Origin: Salipiger abyssi
Lineage (GTDB): Bacteria > Pseudomonadota > Alphaproteobacteria > Rhodobacterales > Rhodobacteraceae
NCBI RefSeq assembly: GCF_017311415.1
Contig: NZ_JAEKIS010000015.1
Location: 1-64,000, forward strand
Length of the DNA stretch: 64,000 bases
Reading direction: 5' to 3'
Part shown: positions 16,535 through 28,000 of the stretch, one piece after another
Position numbering within the stretch: the stretch's first letter is position 1
Layout: each line of letters starts with the position of its first letter
The notes under the pieces: generated by a model
Database searches by the model: none
Seen by the model: only the letters and a program-made list of their open reading frames with translations
Told to the model about the DNA's origin: nothing
Position numbers and translations under genes: made by a program

Positions 16535-18022
16535 TCAGCCGGCGATACGACCCGCATTCGACGGCATGCCGTCCAGGACAATCACTTTGGTTTCGAGATA
16601 GGGGTGCAGCCCCTCGGTGCCGCCCTCGCGGCCCAGCCCCGACTGCTTGAACCCGCCAAAGGCCAGCCCGAGCTCGGCGCGATAGCTGTTCTGCCCCACC
16701 GTACCGGAACGGATCTCGCGCGCGAAGGAATACGCGCGGTCGTAATCATTGGTGAAGACCGAGGCGTTCAGCCCGAAATCGGTGTCGTTGGCGATGTCGA
16801 TCATCGCGCTTTCATCCTCCGCCGGGATCACCGAGAGCACCGGGCCAAAGATCTCCTCGCGCGCAATGGTGAAACTGTTCTGCACATTGCCAAAGACCGT
16901 GGGCTCGACGAAATAGCCGCGGTTGAGATGCGCCGGGCGCCCGCCGCCAGCGGCGAGCTTTGCGCCCTCCTCGCGGCCCTTGGCGATATAGCCCTCCACC
17001 CGGTCGCGCTGGCGGCTCATGGCGAGCGGCCCCATCTGGCAGGCGGCGTCGAACGGATCGCCCACATTGACCCTGGCGAACTGGCTGCTCAGCGCCTCCA
17101 CCATGTCGTCATGGCGGGCTTTCGAGACCACGATGCGGGTTAGCGAGGCGCAGACCTGCCCGGTGAGGAAGGTCGCCTTTTCGGTGATCGCCTTGGCCGC
17201 CGTCTCGATATCGTAATCGTCGAGGATCAGCGCCGGCGACTTGCCGCCCAGCTCCAGCGTCTGGCGCGCGATGCGCCCGCCGCAGATCGCGCCGATCTTC
17301 TGCCCCGCGATGGTCGAGCCGGTAAAGGCGATCTTGTCCACGCCCGGGTGCGCCACCAGCTTTTCCGAGACCTCGCGGTCGGCGGTCAGGATATTGACCA
17401 CCCCCTCGGGCAGCCCCGCCGCCTCTGCGGCTTCGGCGAGGATATAGGCCGAGCCCGGCGCCTCGGGCGAGGCCTTGACCACCACGCAGCAGCCCGCCAG
17501 CAGCGCCGGCGCGACCTTGGAGGTGATCAGCCCCGGCGTGCCGTTCCACGGGACGATGGCGCCCACCACCCCCACCGGCTCGCGCACCAGCAGCGCCAGC
17601 TCGCCACCCGAGGCCGAGGGGTGCTTTTCCTGAAACGGGAAGGTGGAAGCCAGATCGGCGTAATAGCGGTAGGTCGCGGCGATGGAGCCCATGCGCGTCG
17701 CGGCGATGGAATGCAGCACGCCGGATTCCGTCACCCAGATCCGCGCATGCCGCTCCGCCCGCTTGTCGAGCTCATCGGCCAGCGCGCGCAGATAGCCGGC
17801 GCGCTCCTCATGGCTCATGCGCGGCCACGGCCCCTTGTCAAAGGCCTGCCGGGCGGCATCCACGGCGCGGTTCACATCCGCCTCCTGCGCCTCGGCCACC
17901 ACCTCGAACACCTCTTCGGTGGCAGAGTTCAGAACGGTGATCTCGTCACCGCTCGACGGCTCGGTCCAGGCGCCGCCGATATAGAATTTTCCGGGATGTT
18001 CGATCACATCTTGAAGGCTCAT
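16535..18022 (-). CDS. NAD(P)-dependent aldehyde dehydrogenase
   Basis: A 495-residue aldehyde dehydrogenase. The NAD-binding signature VPWNGTPGLI, the loop AFTGSTIAGQKIG, the Glu motif LELGGKSPALIL and the catalytic Cys in FLTGQVCASLTRIV are present; the carboxyl end has FGGFKQSGLGREGG. The ATG at 18022 follows AGGAGA; the open frame continues to 18286 but overlaps the TRAP permease gene. It oxidises an aldehyde to a carboxylic acid, and it sits between the TRAP permease and an alcohol dehydrogenase, so the three probably form an uptake-oxidation route. The aldehyde is not identified. Confidence 0.93.
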   Translation of the reverse strand: MSLQDVIEHPGKFYIGGAWTEPSSGDEITVLNSATEEVFEVVAEAQEADVNRAVDAARQAFDKGPWPRMSHEERAGYLRALADELDKRAERHARIWVTESGVLHSIAATRMGSIAATYRYYADLASTFPFQEKHPSASGGELALLVREPVGVVGAIVPWNGTPGLITSKVAPALLAGCCVVVKASPEAPGSAYILAEAAEAAGLPEGVVNILTADREVSEKLVAHPGVDKIAFTGSTIAGQKIGAICGGRIARQTLELGGKSPALILDDYDIETAAKAITEKATFLTGQVCASLTRIVVSKARHDDMVEALSSQFARVNVGDPFDAACQMGPLAMSRQRDRVEGYIAKGREEGAKLAAGGGRPAHLNRGYFVEPTVFGNVQNSFTIAREEIFGPVLSVIPAEDESAMIDIANDTDFGLNASVFTNDYDRAYSFAREIRSGTVGQNSYRAELGLAFGGFKQSGLGREGGTEGLHPYLETKVIVLDGMPSNAGRIAG

Positions 18023-18066
18023 GTCGGGTCTCCTTTTCGGATATCCGCGCCGCTCCGGCGGCGGGG

Positions 18067-19374
18067 TCATTTCAGCAGGGAGGGCAGGAAGGTGATGATC
18101 TCGGGGAAGACGATCACCGCCAGAACGATGAAGAGATCGGCCAGCAGGAACCACAGCACGCCGCGAAAGATCGTGCTGAGCGCGATCTTGTCGCCGACCA
18201 CGCCTTTCAGGACAAAGACGTTCAGCCCGATGGGCGGGGTGATCATCCCGATCTCGAGATATTTCGCCAGCAGCACGCCGAACCACAGCAGATCATAGCC
18301 GGTGTCCTTGAGGATCGGCAGCAGGATCGGCAGCGTCAGCAGCATCGCCCCGATCGGATCGAGGAACATGCCGAGCAGCAGATAGACCACGGTGATGCCC
18401 AGCAGCAGCACATAGCGGTTGGCTTCGAGATTGCTCACCAGATCGGCCAGCGCATCGCCCGAGCCGCTGAAGGCGATAAAGCGCGTCAGCATGTTTGCCC
18501 CGATGGCGATGATGAAGATCGAGGCCGAGACCATCAGCGTCTCGTAAAGCGAGTCCCACATGCGCTTCCATGTCAGAGTACGCTTGACGAAGGCGATGAT
18601 CACCGAAAGCGAGGCCCCCACCGCGCCGGCTTCGGTCGGGGTAAAGACCCCGCTGAACAGCCCGCCGAACACGCCGATCATCAGGAGCAGCACCGGCCAG
18701 ATATCGGCCAGCGCGCGCAGCCGCTCGCCCCAGCCCGCATCCTCATGCGCGCGCGGCGCGAGATCGGGATTCAGGATCACCCGGATCATGATGACCGAGA
18801 CATAGGCGGCGGCGGTCAGCACCCCCACGCCCACCCCGCCGAGGAACAGCGCGCCCACCGGCACCTGCGCGATGATGCCGTAAAGGATCAGCAGGATCGA
18901 GGGCGGGATCAGTGCCCCGATGGTGCCCGCCGCCGCCACCGAGCCGGTGGCCAGCGCCGCGTCGTAGCGCGATTTCATCATCTCGGGGATGGCGATCCGC
19001 CCCATGGCCGCCGAACAGGCCAGCGACGAGCCGGTGACGGCGGCAAAGCCGGTGGCGCCGAAGACCCCGGCGATGGCCAGCCCGCCGGGCAGCTTGGCCA
19101 GCCACAGCCGCGCCGCGTCGAACAGCCCCTTGGTCAGCCCCGCATGGAAGCAGACAAACCCCATCAGCACGAACATCGGCACCGAACTGAGCTGCCAGTG
19201 CGCGGCGAAACTGTAGGGGATGAGGCCCAGCGAGCCCCAGGCGGCGCTTTCGCCGACAAGGATCCACAGCCCCGAGAACGAGACCAGGATCAGCGACAGC
19301 CCGATGGGGATGCGCAGCAGGATAAGCACCAGCAGGATGGCGATGCCCGCATATCCGATTTCCGCAGGGGTCAT
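18067..19374 (-). CDS. dctM: TRAP transporter large permease (DctM)
   Basis: A 435-residue integral membrane protein with about twelve segments, of the DctM/UctM family: the amino third has PIGLSLILVSFSGLW, the middle GTIGALIPPSILLILYG and the carboxyl part LLGMFLDPIGAMLLTLPILLPI and GMITPPIGLNVFV, all hallmarks. It forms the sodium-coupled channel of a tripartite ATP-independent periplasmic transporter. It overlaps the DctQ gene by four bases (ATGA). The substrate is decided by the binding protein at 20003. Confidence 0.95.
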   Translation of the reverse strand: MTPAEIGYAGIAILLVLILLRIPIGLSLILVSFSGLWILVGESAAWGSLGLIPYSFAAHWQLSSVPMFVLMGFVCFHAGLTKGLFDAARLWLAKLPGGLAIAGVFGATGFAAVTGSSLACSAAMGRIAIPEMMKSRYDAALATGSVAAAGTIGALIPPSILLILYGIIAQVPVGALFLGGVGVGVLTAAAYVSVIMIRVILNPDLAPRAHEDAGWGERLRALADIWPVLLLMIGVFGGLFSGVFTPTEAGAVGASLSVIIAFVKRTLTWKRMWDSLYETLMVSASIFIIAIGANMLTRFIAFSGSGDALADLVSNLEANRYVLLLGITVVYLLLGMFLDPIGAMLLTLPILLPILKDTGYDLLWFGVLLAKYLEIGMITPPIGLNVFVLKGVVGDKIALSTIFRGVLWFLLADLFIVLAVIVFPEIITFLPSLLK

Positions 19375-19940
19375 TTGTCTTTCGGCTCCCGCTCTTCCTC
19401 CACCTCGACGGCGTTGGCACGCTCATAGGTCTCGGCAAGGGTTTGATGTTTCAGGTCGAAGCGCCGTCCCAGCAGCTTGACGGCCACCATCAGCACCATC
19501 AGCGCGGTGCCGATGGGCACGATGTAATAGGACGGCCAGGTGATGATCTTGACGCGCTGCTCGGTCTCGAAGGCGCCGACCGCGAATTTGTCGTTCGCCA
19601 CCATCAGCGTCTTCCAGGTGAAGGCGGAAAACACCACCAGCGCGATCACCAGCGCCACGGCGGTCAGCGCCCGCTGGATCCGCGCGGGCAGATGATCGGC
19701 CACCAGCTCCACGTCGATATGGCCGTTCTTGGCCTCGACCACGCAGAGACACAGGAAGGTCACCACCACCATGTAATAGCTCGAAACCAGCGCGATGGTG
19801 CCGGGCAGCGGTTTCGAGAACAGGAATTTCGACACCACATCGGCGGTGACATGCACCATCATCAGCACGATCACGATGGCGCCGACAAAGGTCGCCGCGC
19901 GCGACAGACCCATGACCAGTTTCTCAAACTGCGCTAACAT
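19371..19940 (-). CDS. dctQ: TRAP transporter small permease (DctQ)
   Basis: A 189-residue membrane protein with four predicted helices and the conserved early segment DVVSKFLFSKPLPGTIALVSSYYMVVVTFL typical of DctQ. It forms the membrane scaffold with the large permease. The carboxyl tail is charged and cytoplasmic (VEVEEEREPKDK). It starts 62 bases downstream of the binding-protein gene, with a hairpin in the gap, and is coupled to dctM by an ATGA overlap. Confidence 0.93.
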   Translation of the reverse strand: MLAQFEKLVMGLSRAATFVGAIVIVLMMVHVTADVVSKFLFSKPLPGTIALVSSYYMVVVTFLCLCVVEAKNGHIDVELVADHLPARIQRALTAVALVIALVVFSAFTWKTLMVANDKFAVGAFETEQRVKIITWPSYYIVPIGTALMVLMVAVKLLGRRFDLKHQTLAETYERANAVEVEEEREPKDK

Positions 19941-19969
19941 CAGGCTCTCCTTCGGTCAGGGGAAAGGCA

Positions 19970-19990
19970 CCGCCCGGAGACCCCGGGCGG
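19970..19990 (-). terminator. Hairpin between TRAP binding-protein and permease genes
   Basis: Perfect eight-base arms CCGCCCGG and CCGGGCGG around a five-base loop sit just after the dctP stop. There is no T tract, so partial termination or protection of the dctP message from 3' decay is likely, giving more binding protein than permease. Confidence 0.55.
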
Positions 19991-20002
19991 CACAGCGTCC
20001 GC

Positions 20003-21145
20003 TCACTGCAAGGCGTAGGTTTCGGGATCGAGCTTGGAATAGATCTCGTCCCAGTAGATCGCCTGAAGCGCCTCGCCCGACTCCACATCGGCGGTCAGCT
20101 CTTTCCACTTGGTGATGAGATCGCCGATCACCTTGGCCTTCTCGCCAGCATCGTCGAGCCCGTATTTGTCGACGAACTCCTCGACGATGGTGGCCTGATC
20201 GCCCTCGACAAAGGCCGCCGAGGCCTCAAGCAGGTCCGGCGCTGCCTCATGGATGCCGATGCCCTTCTCGCGCGCCACGCCCATTGCGTCCTCGGAGGCC
20301 TGCACATAGGCATAGGTGCCCTCGGCCACGAGATGCGACGCGGTGTCGATCAGCGCCGCGCGCTCTTCGACGGTCATTCCGCGCCAGGTGTCGAGATTGG
20401 TGTTGATGTCGCCCACCCCGGGAAACACGCCGCCCGGCACACCGGTGGTCATGTCGGTCACCACGTCGGTGAGCTGGAAGTTCACCAGCTCGGTCGGCGC
20501 GAAGAACACGCAATCCACCACGCCTTGCGACAGCGCGTCATAAGCCTCGTTGGCAGAGATCGTGACGCTGGTGGCGCCGACATTCTCGGCCCAGCGGGCC
20601 CAGCTCGGCGCGGCGGTGCGCACCTTGATCCCGGCGAAATCCGCTTTGGTCACCACAGGCTTCGTACATTGGGTAAGATACACGCCGGTCGAGTGGCCGC
20701 CGAAATAGACCTGGTTCTGCCCGGCGAATTCCGCCGTGCATTCCGGACAGTGCAGCGAGATATATTCGGTCACCGCCCCGGCCATGGCATAGCTCGCCAC
20801 ATCGGCGGGGGTGTTGGCGGTGGCCATCATGTTCATCGCGGCGGCAAGGTTGCTGTTGGCGAATTCCGCCGGCTGGTACTGATAGGTCGCCCAGCCCATA
20901 TCGACGATATGGTCGGCGATGCCCTGCGGCGTCTGGCGCAGATCGAGCAGCGACAGCGGGTAGAGCTTGATGTTCAGCCCATGAGTTTCCTGCGCATAGG
21001 TCACCACCTTTTCCAGCGTCATCACCGGTGTGCTGCCGGTCGGGAACCCGATGGCATAGGTGAGATCCTTGGCCGAGACCGGGCCGGCGGCGCTCAGCGC
21101 CGCAACCGCGCTCGCAGCCAATGCATGTTTGAACGAGAATTCCAT
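20003..21145 (-). CDS. dctP: TRAP transporter substrate-binding protein (DctP)
   Basis: A 380-residue periplasmic solute receptor. It has a signal peptide (FKHALAASAVAALSAAGPVSA) and the family layout with FAGIKVRTAAPSWARWAENVGATSV, carrying the conserved Arg that usually salt-bridges a substrate carboxylate, and ALSQGVVDCVFFAPTELVNFQL. It is first in the operon binding protein - small permease - large permease - aldehyde dehydrogenase - alcohol dehydrogenase. The ATG at 21145 has GGAGGACAATCAAAG before it. The substrate is probably a carboxylate, hydroxyacid or polyol degraded by the two dehydrogenases. Confidence 0.93.
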   Translation of the reverse strand: MEFSFKHALAASAVAALSAAGPVSAKDLTYAIGFPTGSTPVMTLEKVVTYAQETHGLNIKLYPLSLLDLRQTPQGIADHIVDMGWATYQYQPAEFANSNLAAAMNMMATANTPADVASYAMAGAVTEYISLHCPECTAEFAGQNQVYFGGHSTGVYLTQCTKPVVTKADFAGIKVRTAAPSWARWAENVGATSVTISANEAYDALSQGVVDCVFFAPTELVNFQLTDVVTDMTTGVPGGVFPGVGDINTNLDTWRGMTVEERAALIDTASHLVAEGTYAYVQASEDAMGVAREKGIGIHEAAPDLLEASAAFVEGDQATIVEEFVDKYGLDDAGEKAKVIGDLITKWKELTADVESGEALQAIYWDEIYSKLDPETYALQ

Positions 21146-21267
21146 CTTTGATTGTCCTCCCTGTGTATGATCGCCGGCTCCTCTTTCCGGCGGATCGCGC
21201 CCTCTGCCGCGCCGGTCCATGGGCTTGGGCCGGCCACGCGGCCCGAAGGCCCGTATCGCAGACGGCA

Positions 21268-21283
21268 TGCAATCGCCGTGCCA
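21268..21283 (-). promoter_or_regulatory. Sigma-54 type -24/-12 promoter of the first TRAP operon
   Basis: The reverse strand reads TGGCACGGCGATTGCA with GG at 21282-21281 and GC at 21270-21269. The start point would be near 21258, giving a leader of about 110 bases. Upstream is an AT-rich patch at 21285-21325. Confidence 0.85.
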
Positions 21284-22031
21284 AATGTAAGGACATGGAT
21301 AACTAAAATATTTTACATATTTTCCTGCGCCTATATGCCCTCCCCATATGCCGTCAAAGCCCCCGCGCTCGCGCGGGGCTCTGTCCTGCGGAGCATCAGT
21401 GAAAGATTCTCCTTAAAGTTGCATATGGAGAAAGACGCCCTCCCCGGAGAGGCGGCATTCGATCTGGCGACACCTCGCCGGGCTGCCGCCCGGCTCCACT
21501 TGCCAATCAGGCGCGCCAAGCCGCTCGATCTCCGCGCATCGGTGGATCCGCGCGCTCGCATCCTCCCGCGCCTGGAACACCGTGCCCGGCACAGCGCAAC
21601 GCGCCTGGGTTTCCTTTCACACGCCATACGCCCACATCGTCCCCCACCGACCGTGATCCGAATGCCATATTTTCGCCTTTATACAGCAATATCTGCACGT
21701 TAAGGTCTTATTTCAAAGGCGTATATCAGACCGATTCTGCCCCCCTGCCCCGGTCTCCCGATCCCTGCTGTCGCCTTGGCGACACTTGCCGCGATTTCCA
21801 TCTCCGCCCCGCGCGCTGGCCGCACTGCCCCGTGAGATGACCCGACGGCATCCGAAACCCCTGATCTATCAGCGCAGCCGCCCACATACAGCAGGCCGTC
21901 CCGCCCTGACGCCCGGAAATCCGCATGTGTCAAACCGCCGACACTCCGCGCACCTACGCCGTTGAGCGAAAAAACGGATCTACCCAAGATTGCATCAAAT
22001 CAAAAAATGCAGTCGCCCCAGGGAGGTCATC
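21284..22031. other. Long noncoding gap between TRAP operon and LamG-protein gene
   Basis: No gene is supported here. Contents are an AT-rich patch (21285-21325), an imperfect GC hairpin at 21358-21380 with no T tract, a GTGTC/GACAC dyad at 21927-21944, and an A-rich run at about 21966-22010 just before the ribosome site of the next gene. The promoter of the LamG-protein operon should lie in the last 300 bases, but no clear consensus was found. Open frames in this stretch are Arg/Pro-rich and look like noise. Confidence 0.5.
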
Positions 22032-25000
22032 ATGCTGCAATTCGATCAACTCGTTTCGCTCAATTTTCAGGGCCTCGTCGTCGTCTTTGGCCGGGCCGCC
22101 AGCAGCGACAGCCCGGATATCTATTTCAATGTGCTCGGCCCCGGGAGCGATCCGGACAGCGCCGCGCTCGACTGGACCGGGTTCACGAAACTGACCTTCC
22201 CCGATCAGGTGCGGCAGGTGGGCATGGGGCTGATCACCGTGCTGGCCGATGCCGAGACCATGCAGCCCTCGACCGCGCCCTTCCGGGTGGTGACCGATCA
22301 GAAATACATCTCCATCGTGCAGCAATCGGCGCGCGGCACGCTCTATGTGAACCGCTTCCGCCTGCTCAAGACCGGCAGCGGTTCGAACCAGAAGACGGTG
22401 AGCTATACGCTCAACCCGGCCTGGGAGGTGCGCTTTGTGCGCAGCCACAAGCAGGACGTGCCGCTCGATAAATCCGACACGCAGGAATATCTCGACGCCG
22501 ACGGCAAGCCGTTCCTGGAACCGGCACTCGAACTGTCCATGGTCGATGCGGTGGCCGATGGCAATTTCGACGTGCTGCTGCTGCCGGTCACCGGCTCGGA
22601 AACCCTGGCCTGGCAATTCTGGACACTGGCGCCCGACGGCGCGACGATCAACCTCTTCAACTTCCCGCCCAGCAGCGACGGGCTTTTCGACATCACCGGC
22701 AAGACGCTCGGTGAGAATTACGGCATCGCGCCGGATTCCAGCTTCACGGTGCTGCCGGAAAAGGAAGCCGATCCGCTCTCCCTCGCCGGGCCGCCCCGTG
22801 CCGCGCTCTTCGTGAAACACGAAAAGGTGGTGCAGTCGGACGGCTCCAGCATCGGTGTGAAACGCGCCTCGCGGGTCATGCTGACCCTGCCGGTGACGCT
22901 CAACGACGAGACCGAGACCGTCACCATCGACAGCGCCATCGGCAATGCCGGGACCATGGCGGCGCTCGACGGCGCGATCCTCGCCGATGCGATCGTGCCC
23001 GCCGAGTTCGATCTGGTCTTTACCACCGGCTCTTATCTGGATCTGACGCCGGGCGAGGGCGACAACCCGCTGGCCATCGCCGGCCCCTACGAGATGCATT
23101 TCATGGCCGCGCCCCGCATGCTGAGCGACGGGCTCACCATCCTTGGCGGCGATCCGGCCGCCGATCCCAAAACCGCCGCGCCCTATGTGAAAGTGGTCGA
23201 TGGCGGCAAACTGGAGATCGGCTTTGGCGACGGCACGAACGCGGTGAGCTGCCGCAGCCTGCATCAGGTGCTTTTCCCGCAGACCTGGTCCGAGATCACC
23301 GTTGGCTATTCCGGCATGGGCGCCAACCCCTTCACCCTGACGGTCAACGACAACCCGGTGCCGCTCACCGCCTGCACCGCCGAGGCCGAGCCCACCGGCG
23401 CGCCCGTCACCACCATCGGCGGCGCCAGCGCCGGCTATGAGGGCGCGCTCAACCGCATCCGCATCGCGGTGGGTGGCACCGATGTGCTCGACCTGCCCAG
23501 CAATGCGGTGGATTACAGCGCCACCCCGCCGACCACCCCCAACATGATCTCCAACGGGCTGACCGCCGAGGTCTACGGACCCAAGCCCGAACCCTCCACC
23601 GCACCGGTCAGCATCAACACCAATGGCGCCTTCTATGTCGATGCGTCGGGGCTCAGCTACTATGTGGGGCTCGCCGATTTCATCGCCCCCAAGGATCCCG
23701 CCTGCCTGATCGACGGCTCGGACGGGCTGCTGCATCTCTATTACCGCGGCAAGGACGACCTGCTCTCGGTGGCGCAATATTCCACCCGTTCCGCCCGCGC
23801 GACCTTCTACGCCGACTGGTCGACCGACTGGTCCGAGAACGCGCCGCTGGCGCTCGCCCGCGAGAATGTCGCGCTATACCGCAATATCCCCAGCGAGGAC
23901 TGGAGCCATGTCTCCGCGACTGTGCTGACCGCGCCCGACAATTCGCAGACCGGCTTTGTGAACTTCGTCGCCCACCGCGTCGGCACCTATATGAACGACA
24001 GCGCCATCGAGGTGACGGCCTCGGCGGTCTCGCCGCTCCTTTGCGACGTGACGGTGACCGGCCCCGAGGGCGTCGGCACCGAGGTCTGGACCGGCCTGCC
24101 CCGCGCCATCGAGCCCTTCTCGCGGATCTGGAACGGCGCCGGCGCGGGCAACCCAGACGATCAGGCGGTGCTGAACCAGTCGCGGCCCTTCTACGACTAC
24201 ACCGGCACCACGCTTTCGGTGCTCGCCGCCACCCAGGCGCAGGACGGCTATTTCCTCTTCACCTCGGTGCCGGGGCTGCCCCTCACCCTCGGCTCGGCCA
24301 CCGTCGAAGAGGGCAGCAAACCCGATCTCGCGACGCTCACCTTCACCTCCTCGGCACCGCCGAAATGGGCCGAGGACGCTACGCTCACCCATCGCTGGCC
24401 CGACATGCCCAGCACCGCGCGCGGCGTGACCGATGTGCTCTCGGGCCGCTCCGACAGCTACGATTACAGCACGGCGGAAACCCCCGGCACCCGCGCCTAT
24501 GGCCTGCCGGTGGCGCTGACCCGCTCCGACGACGCCATGGCGCATGTGTTGCTCTTTGTCCGCGACGCGCTCAATGATTTCTCCGCCACGGTGAGTTCCG
24601 GTCCGGCAAGCGACCGCTGCAATGTCGAGATCGCGGGCTACACCCTGCCCGATGTGCCGCGCGACCAGAGCGCCTTTGCCCGGGTGCTGAACGGCGACGA
24701 CCCGGAATACAGCTATCCGGAGGGCTATACCGACGCGATCGTCCCGCAGATCTATGCGCTGACCAACGGGCTGACGGCCTCGGTGCTGAACGCCGACGCC
24801 GTGCGGACCTCGCCGCTCGCCTATGCCGGGCTGCTGCGCGCGCTCTATCAGGGGCCGAACTACGACAGCTCCACCATCGCGCCGATGCAGAAGACCGAGG
24901 CCGCCGCGATCCAGAAGGCCGAGCTTGTCACCGACAGCGGCAGAACCAGCGTCACCGGCTCGCGGCTCTTTGGCGCGGTGATCGCCGATCCGCCGACCAA

Positions 25001-28000
25001 TGGCGGGCTCGGGCGGCTCTCGGACACGGCGAGCTACACCAATGGCAAGGCCCCGGTGCTGATGCCCGGCATCAACGGCGGCTGGATGCGCGTCGTGCCG
25101 CAGTTCAGCCTGCAAAACGAGGCCAGATCCGGCAGCTATGTCGGCTTCGACATCGACAAGAGCTATCCCCCGGCGCTGCAACTGGCCATCGACAGCGACC
25201 TGACCGTCGAGAGCTGGCTGAAGCCCGACGCCTCCGCGCGGGGCGAGACCTCGCGCCTGCTCACCTATAACGAGACCGGCACGCTGAAACACCCCGACCT
25301 GCCGGTGCAATACATGATGGGCACGCAGCAGGGGCCGGGGCTGATCACCGACGCCAACACCTATCTTGGCGCGTCGTTCAACTTCACCGGCCCCGACCTG
25401 ACGCTGCAAACCTATGTCAAACCGGCCAGCGACACGGCCAGCGGCCAGGTGTTCATGGTCTCGGCGGTGCGCGGCGGCGGCACCTTCCTCACCCTCTCGG
25501 TGACCCCGATCGGCAAGGCCGAGCTGAGCTTCCTCGGCGGCAAGGCCACCGTGACCACCACCGGCACCCTGCCCGCCCAGACATGGAGCTGCATCACACT
25601 CTCGGTCCAGGATATCGGCGGCGGCAAGGTCGCGCTGAAGCTCTATGTGGGCGACGGCGCCCCGGTCACCGTGGAGGCCGAGAACGACTTTTCCGATCCG
25701 CTGGGCGCGCTCACGGTGGGCTCGAACACCGGCGGCGGCATGCAGGCCACGCTGAACGGCGTCGCCTTCTGGCAGCGCGCGCTCTCCGACAACGAGGTGC
25801 GGGAGAGCGTGCTCTACGGTTTCCCCGACAACGACCCGCAGCTCGGCATCCGCTGGAACCTCGCCGAGGGCGCGGGCACGCAGATCATGAACGCCGCCGC
25901 CTCCGGCCCGGATTACGACACCAAGGTCATCAACCCCGCAAGCCCCTCCTGGGACGCGGCCGGCGCCTTCGACGTGCCCTATGCCGGGCGCAACGATTAC
26001 GTGCTGGTCTCCAACCGCATCGTCAAGGACTGGACCCATGTGGCGCTCAGTTCGAAACAGGGCTGGGGGCTGGCGCTCGACGGCGCCAATTCCGGCAAGG
26101 TCGCAGATAGCGACGCCTTCAACCCCGGCCCCTCCTTCGCGCTCGAAGCCTGGGTCGCCCCGGATACGGTCAACAACAAGCAGATCATCCTGGAAAAACC
26201 CGGCAGCTACTCGCTCGCCGTGACCACGCTGGGGCAGGTCTCGCTGACCGTGAAACTGACGCAGGAAAGCAGCGACTACCAGCAGCCCCCCACCCATTTC
26301 GACCACTCGGTGAGAGCGGCCATCGCGGCCGGCAAGACCTCATACATCGCGGTGAATTTCACCAGCGGCACAGTGCCCAACGACAGCGGCAGCAACGAGT
26401 TCGTCGCGCAGAAATACTTCGTCAAGGCGTCGATCTATGTCGACGGCCAGCTCGCGGCGGAAAACAATGTCGAGGATCTCGACCAGCCGGTCTCGATCTC
26501 GAACGAGGACAGCGCCTTTTATCTCGGCATCGGCGGCGCCCAGACCTTCGAATTCATCGGCAAGGTCTCGCATGTGCGGGTCTGGGGCCGGACGCTCAAC
26601 AGCGCCGAGATCGCTCGGGTCAACGCCTTCCACACCCTGCCCGCCAGCCGCGACGGGCTCACCGCAAGCTGGGATTTCGACGAACAGAGCGGCACCGTCG
26701 CCAGGGATGCGGTCGGCGACAACGACATGGTGCTGAGCTCCAACCAGCTCTGGACGCTCTGGCAGGACGTGGCCAGCGCCGAGATCTGGGTCGATGGCGG
26801 CGCCAGCCTGCCGCAGCGCAAGACCGCCGCCGATCTCGGCGGCTATGGCGACAGCCAGATGACCATCGGCGGCACTCTGGCCGAGGGCAGCCTCACCCTG
26901 CCCTTCACCGGACAGTTCGACGACATCCGTCTGTTCTCGATCCGGCTCACCGGCACCCAGATCGCCGAGAGCAACAACACTCCGCTCGGCGGGCAGGAAG
27001 ACGGGCTCAACGCCTACTGGATGGTCGATGCCGGCTCGGGCGGTGTGCTCTACGACATGACCGGCAAGGGCAATAACGGCAGCCTGCTGCCCAAGGCCAG
27101 GCCGCCGGTCTGGTCCGCCGGCGCCGCGCCGATCCAGAACGAGGCGGAATATGTGGTCAACGCGCTTGGCGGCGCGGTGGATTACCACAGCGCGCAAATC
27201 GCCGGGCAGCCCTCGGTGGTGGAATATGCCAGCCTCCAGAAAGATGCCTATGGCGCTGTCTATTCGGTGATGATGCGGGGGTATTTCTACTTCACCGATG
27301 TCGGCAATACCGAGCTTCAGACCGGCTACAAGGTCGGCGATCTCGACACGGTCTTTGTCGGGCAGGTGCAGAGCAAGCCCAGCATCGTCGGCTATATCGA
27401 GGGCGGCCCGCCGCTGCCCAGCGAGAACCAGACGCTGGCCTACTGGTCCGGCGACATGGGCGGCCCGGCGCGGCTCTACTCCACCACCAGCACCGTCGCC
27501 TATATCGAGAGTGAAACCAAGACCTGGTCCTTCAGCGCCAGCCAGGGCTCGACCTTCAAGGGCGAGTTCAACATCAAGGGCGGGCTCTATCAGGTCACCA
27601 AGACCGGCACCTCGGTCGGCGTCGGCGCCGAGGCCGAGACCGAAGCCCTGGAGAACAAGCTCAAGATCGGCGCCAAGCTCAAGATCGGCGGCGATATCGG
27701 CCATACCGACGGCGTCAGCCAGAGCCATTCGCAGACCCAGGCGCTGACCGCCTCGCTGACGCCCTCGGGCACCTGGGAGCCGGAGGACAATATCCTCAAC
27801 CCCACGGTCGGGCGCCGCTACATCCAGAACAACCTCGGCGCGGCGATCGTGAAATCGGCCACGGCGGATCTCTACATGATGGCGCTCAAGGGCACGCAGA
27901 CGCCGGTGGGCTACCAGCTCATCCCGAACGAGACGATCCCGGTCGACACCAATATCATCGACTTCCCGATCAACCCGAAATACGTCAAGAACGGTACGCT

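Noticed and set aside
21284-21960. Possible gene remnants or a small RNA in the long gap before the LamG operon
   Set aside because: Frames are Arg/Pro-rich noise, and no promoter-terminator pair could be made out.
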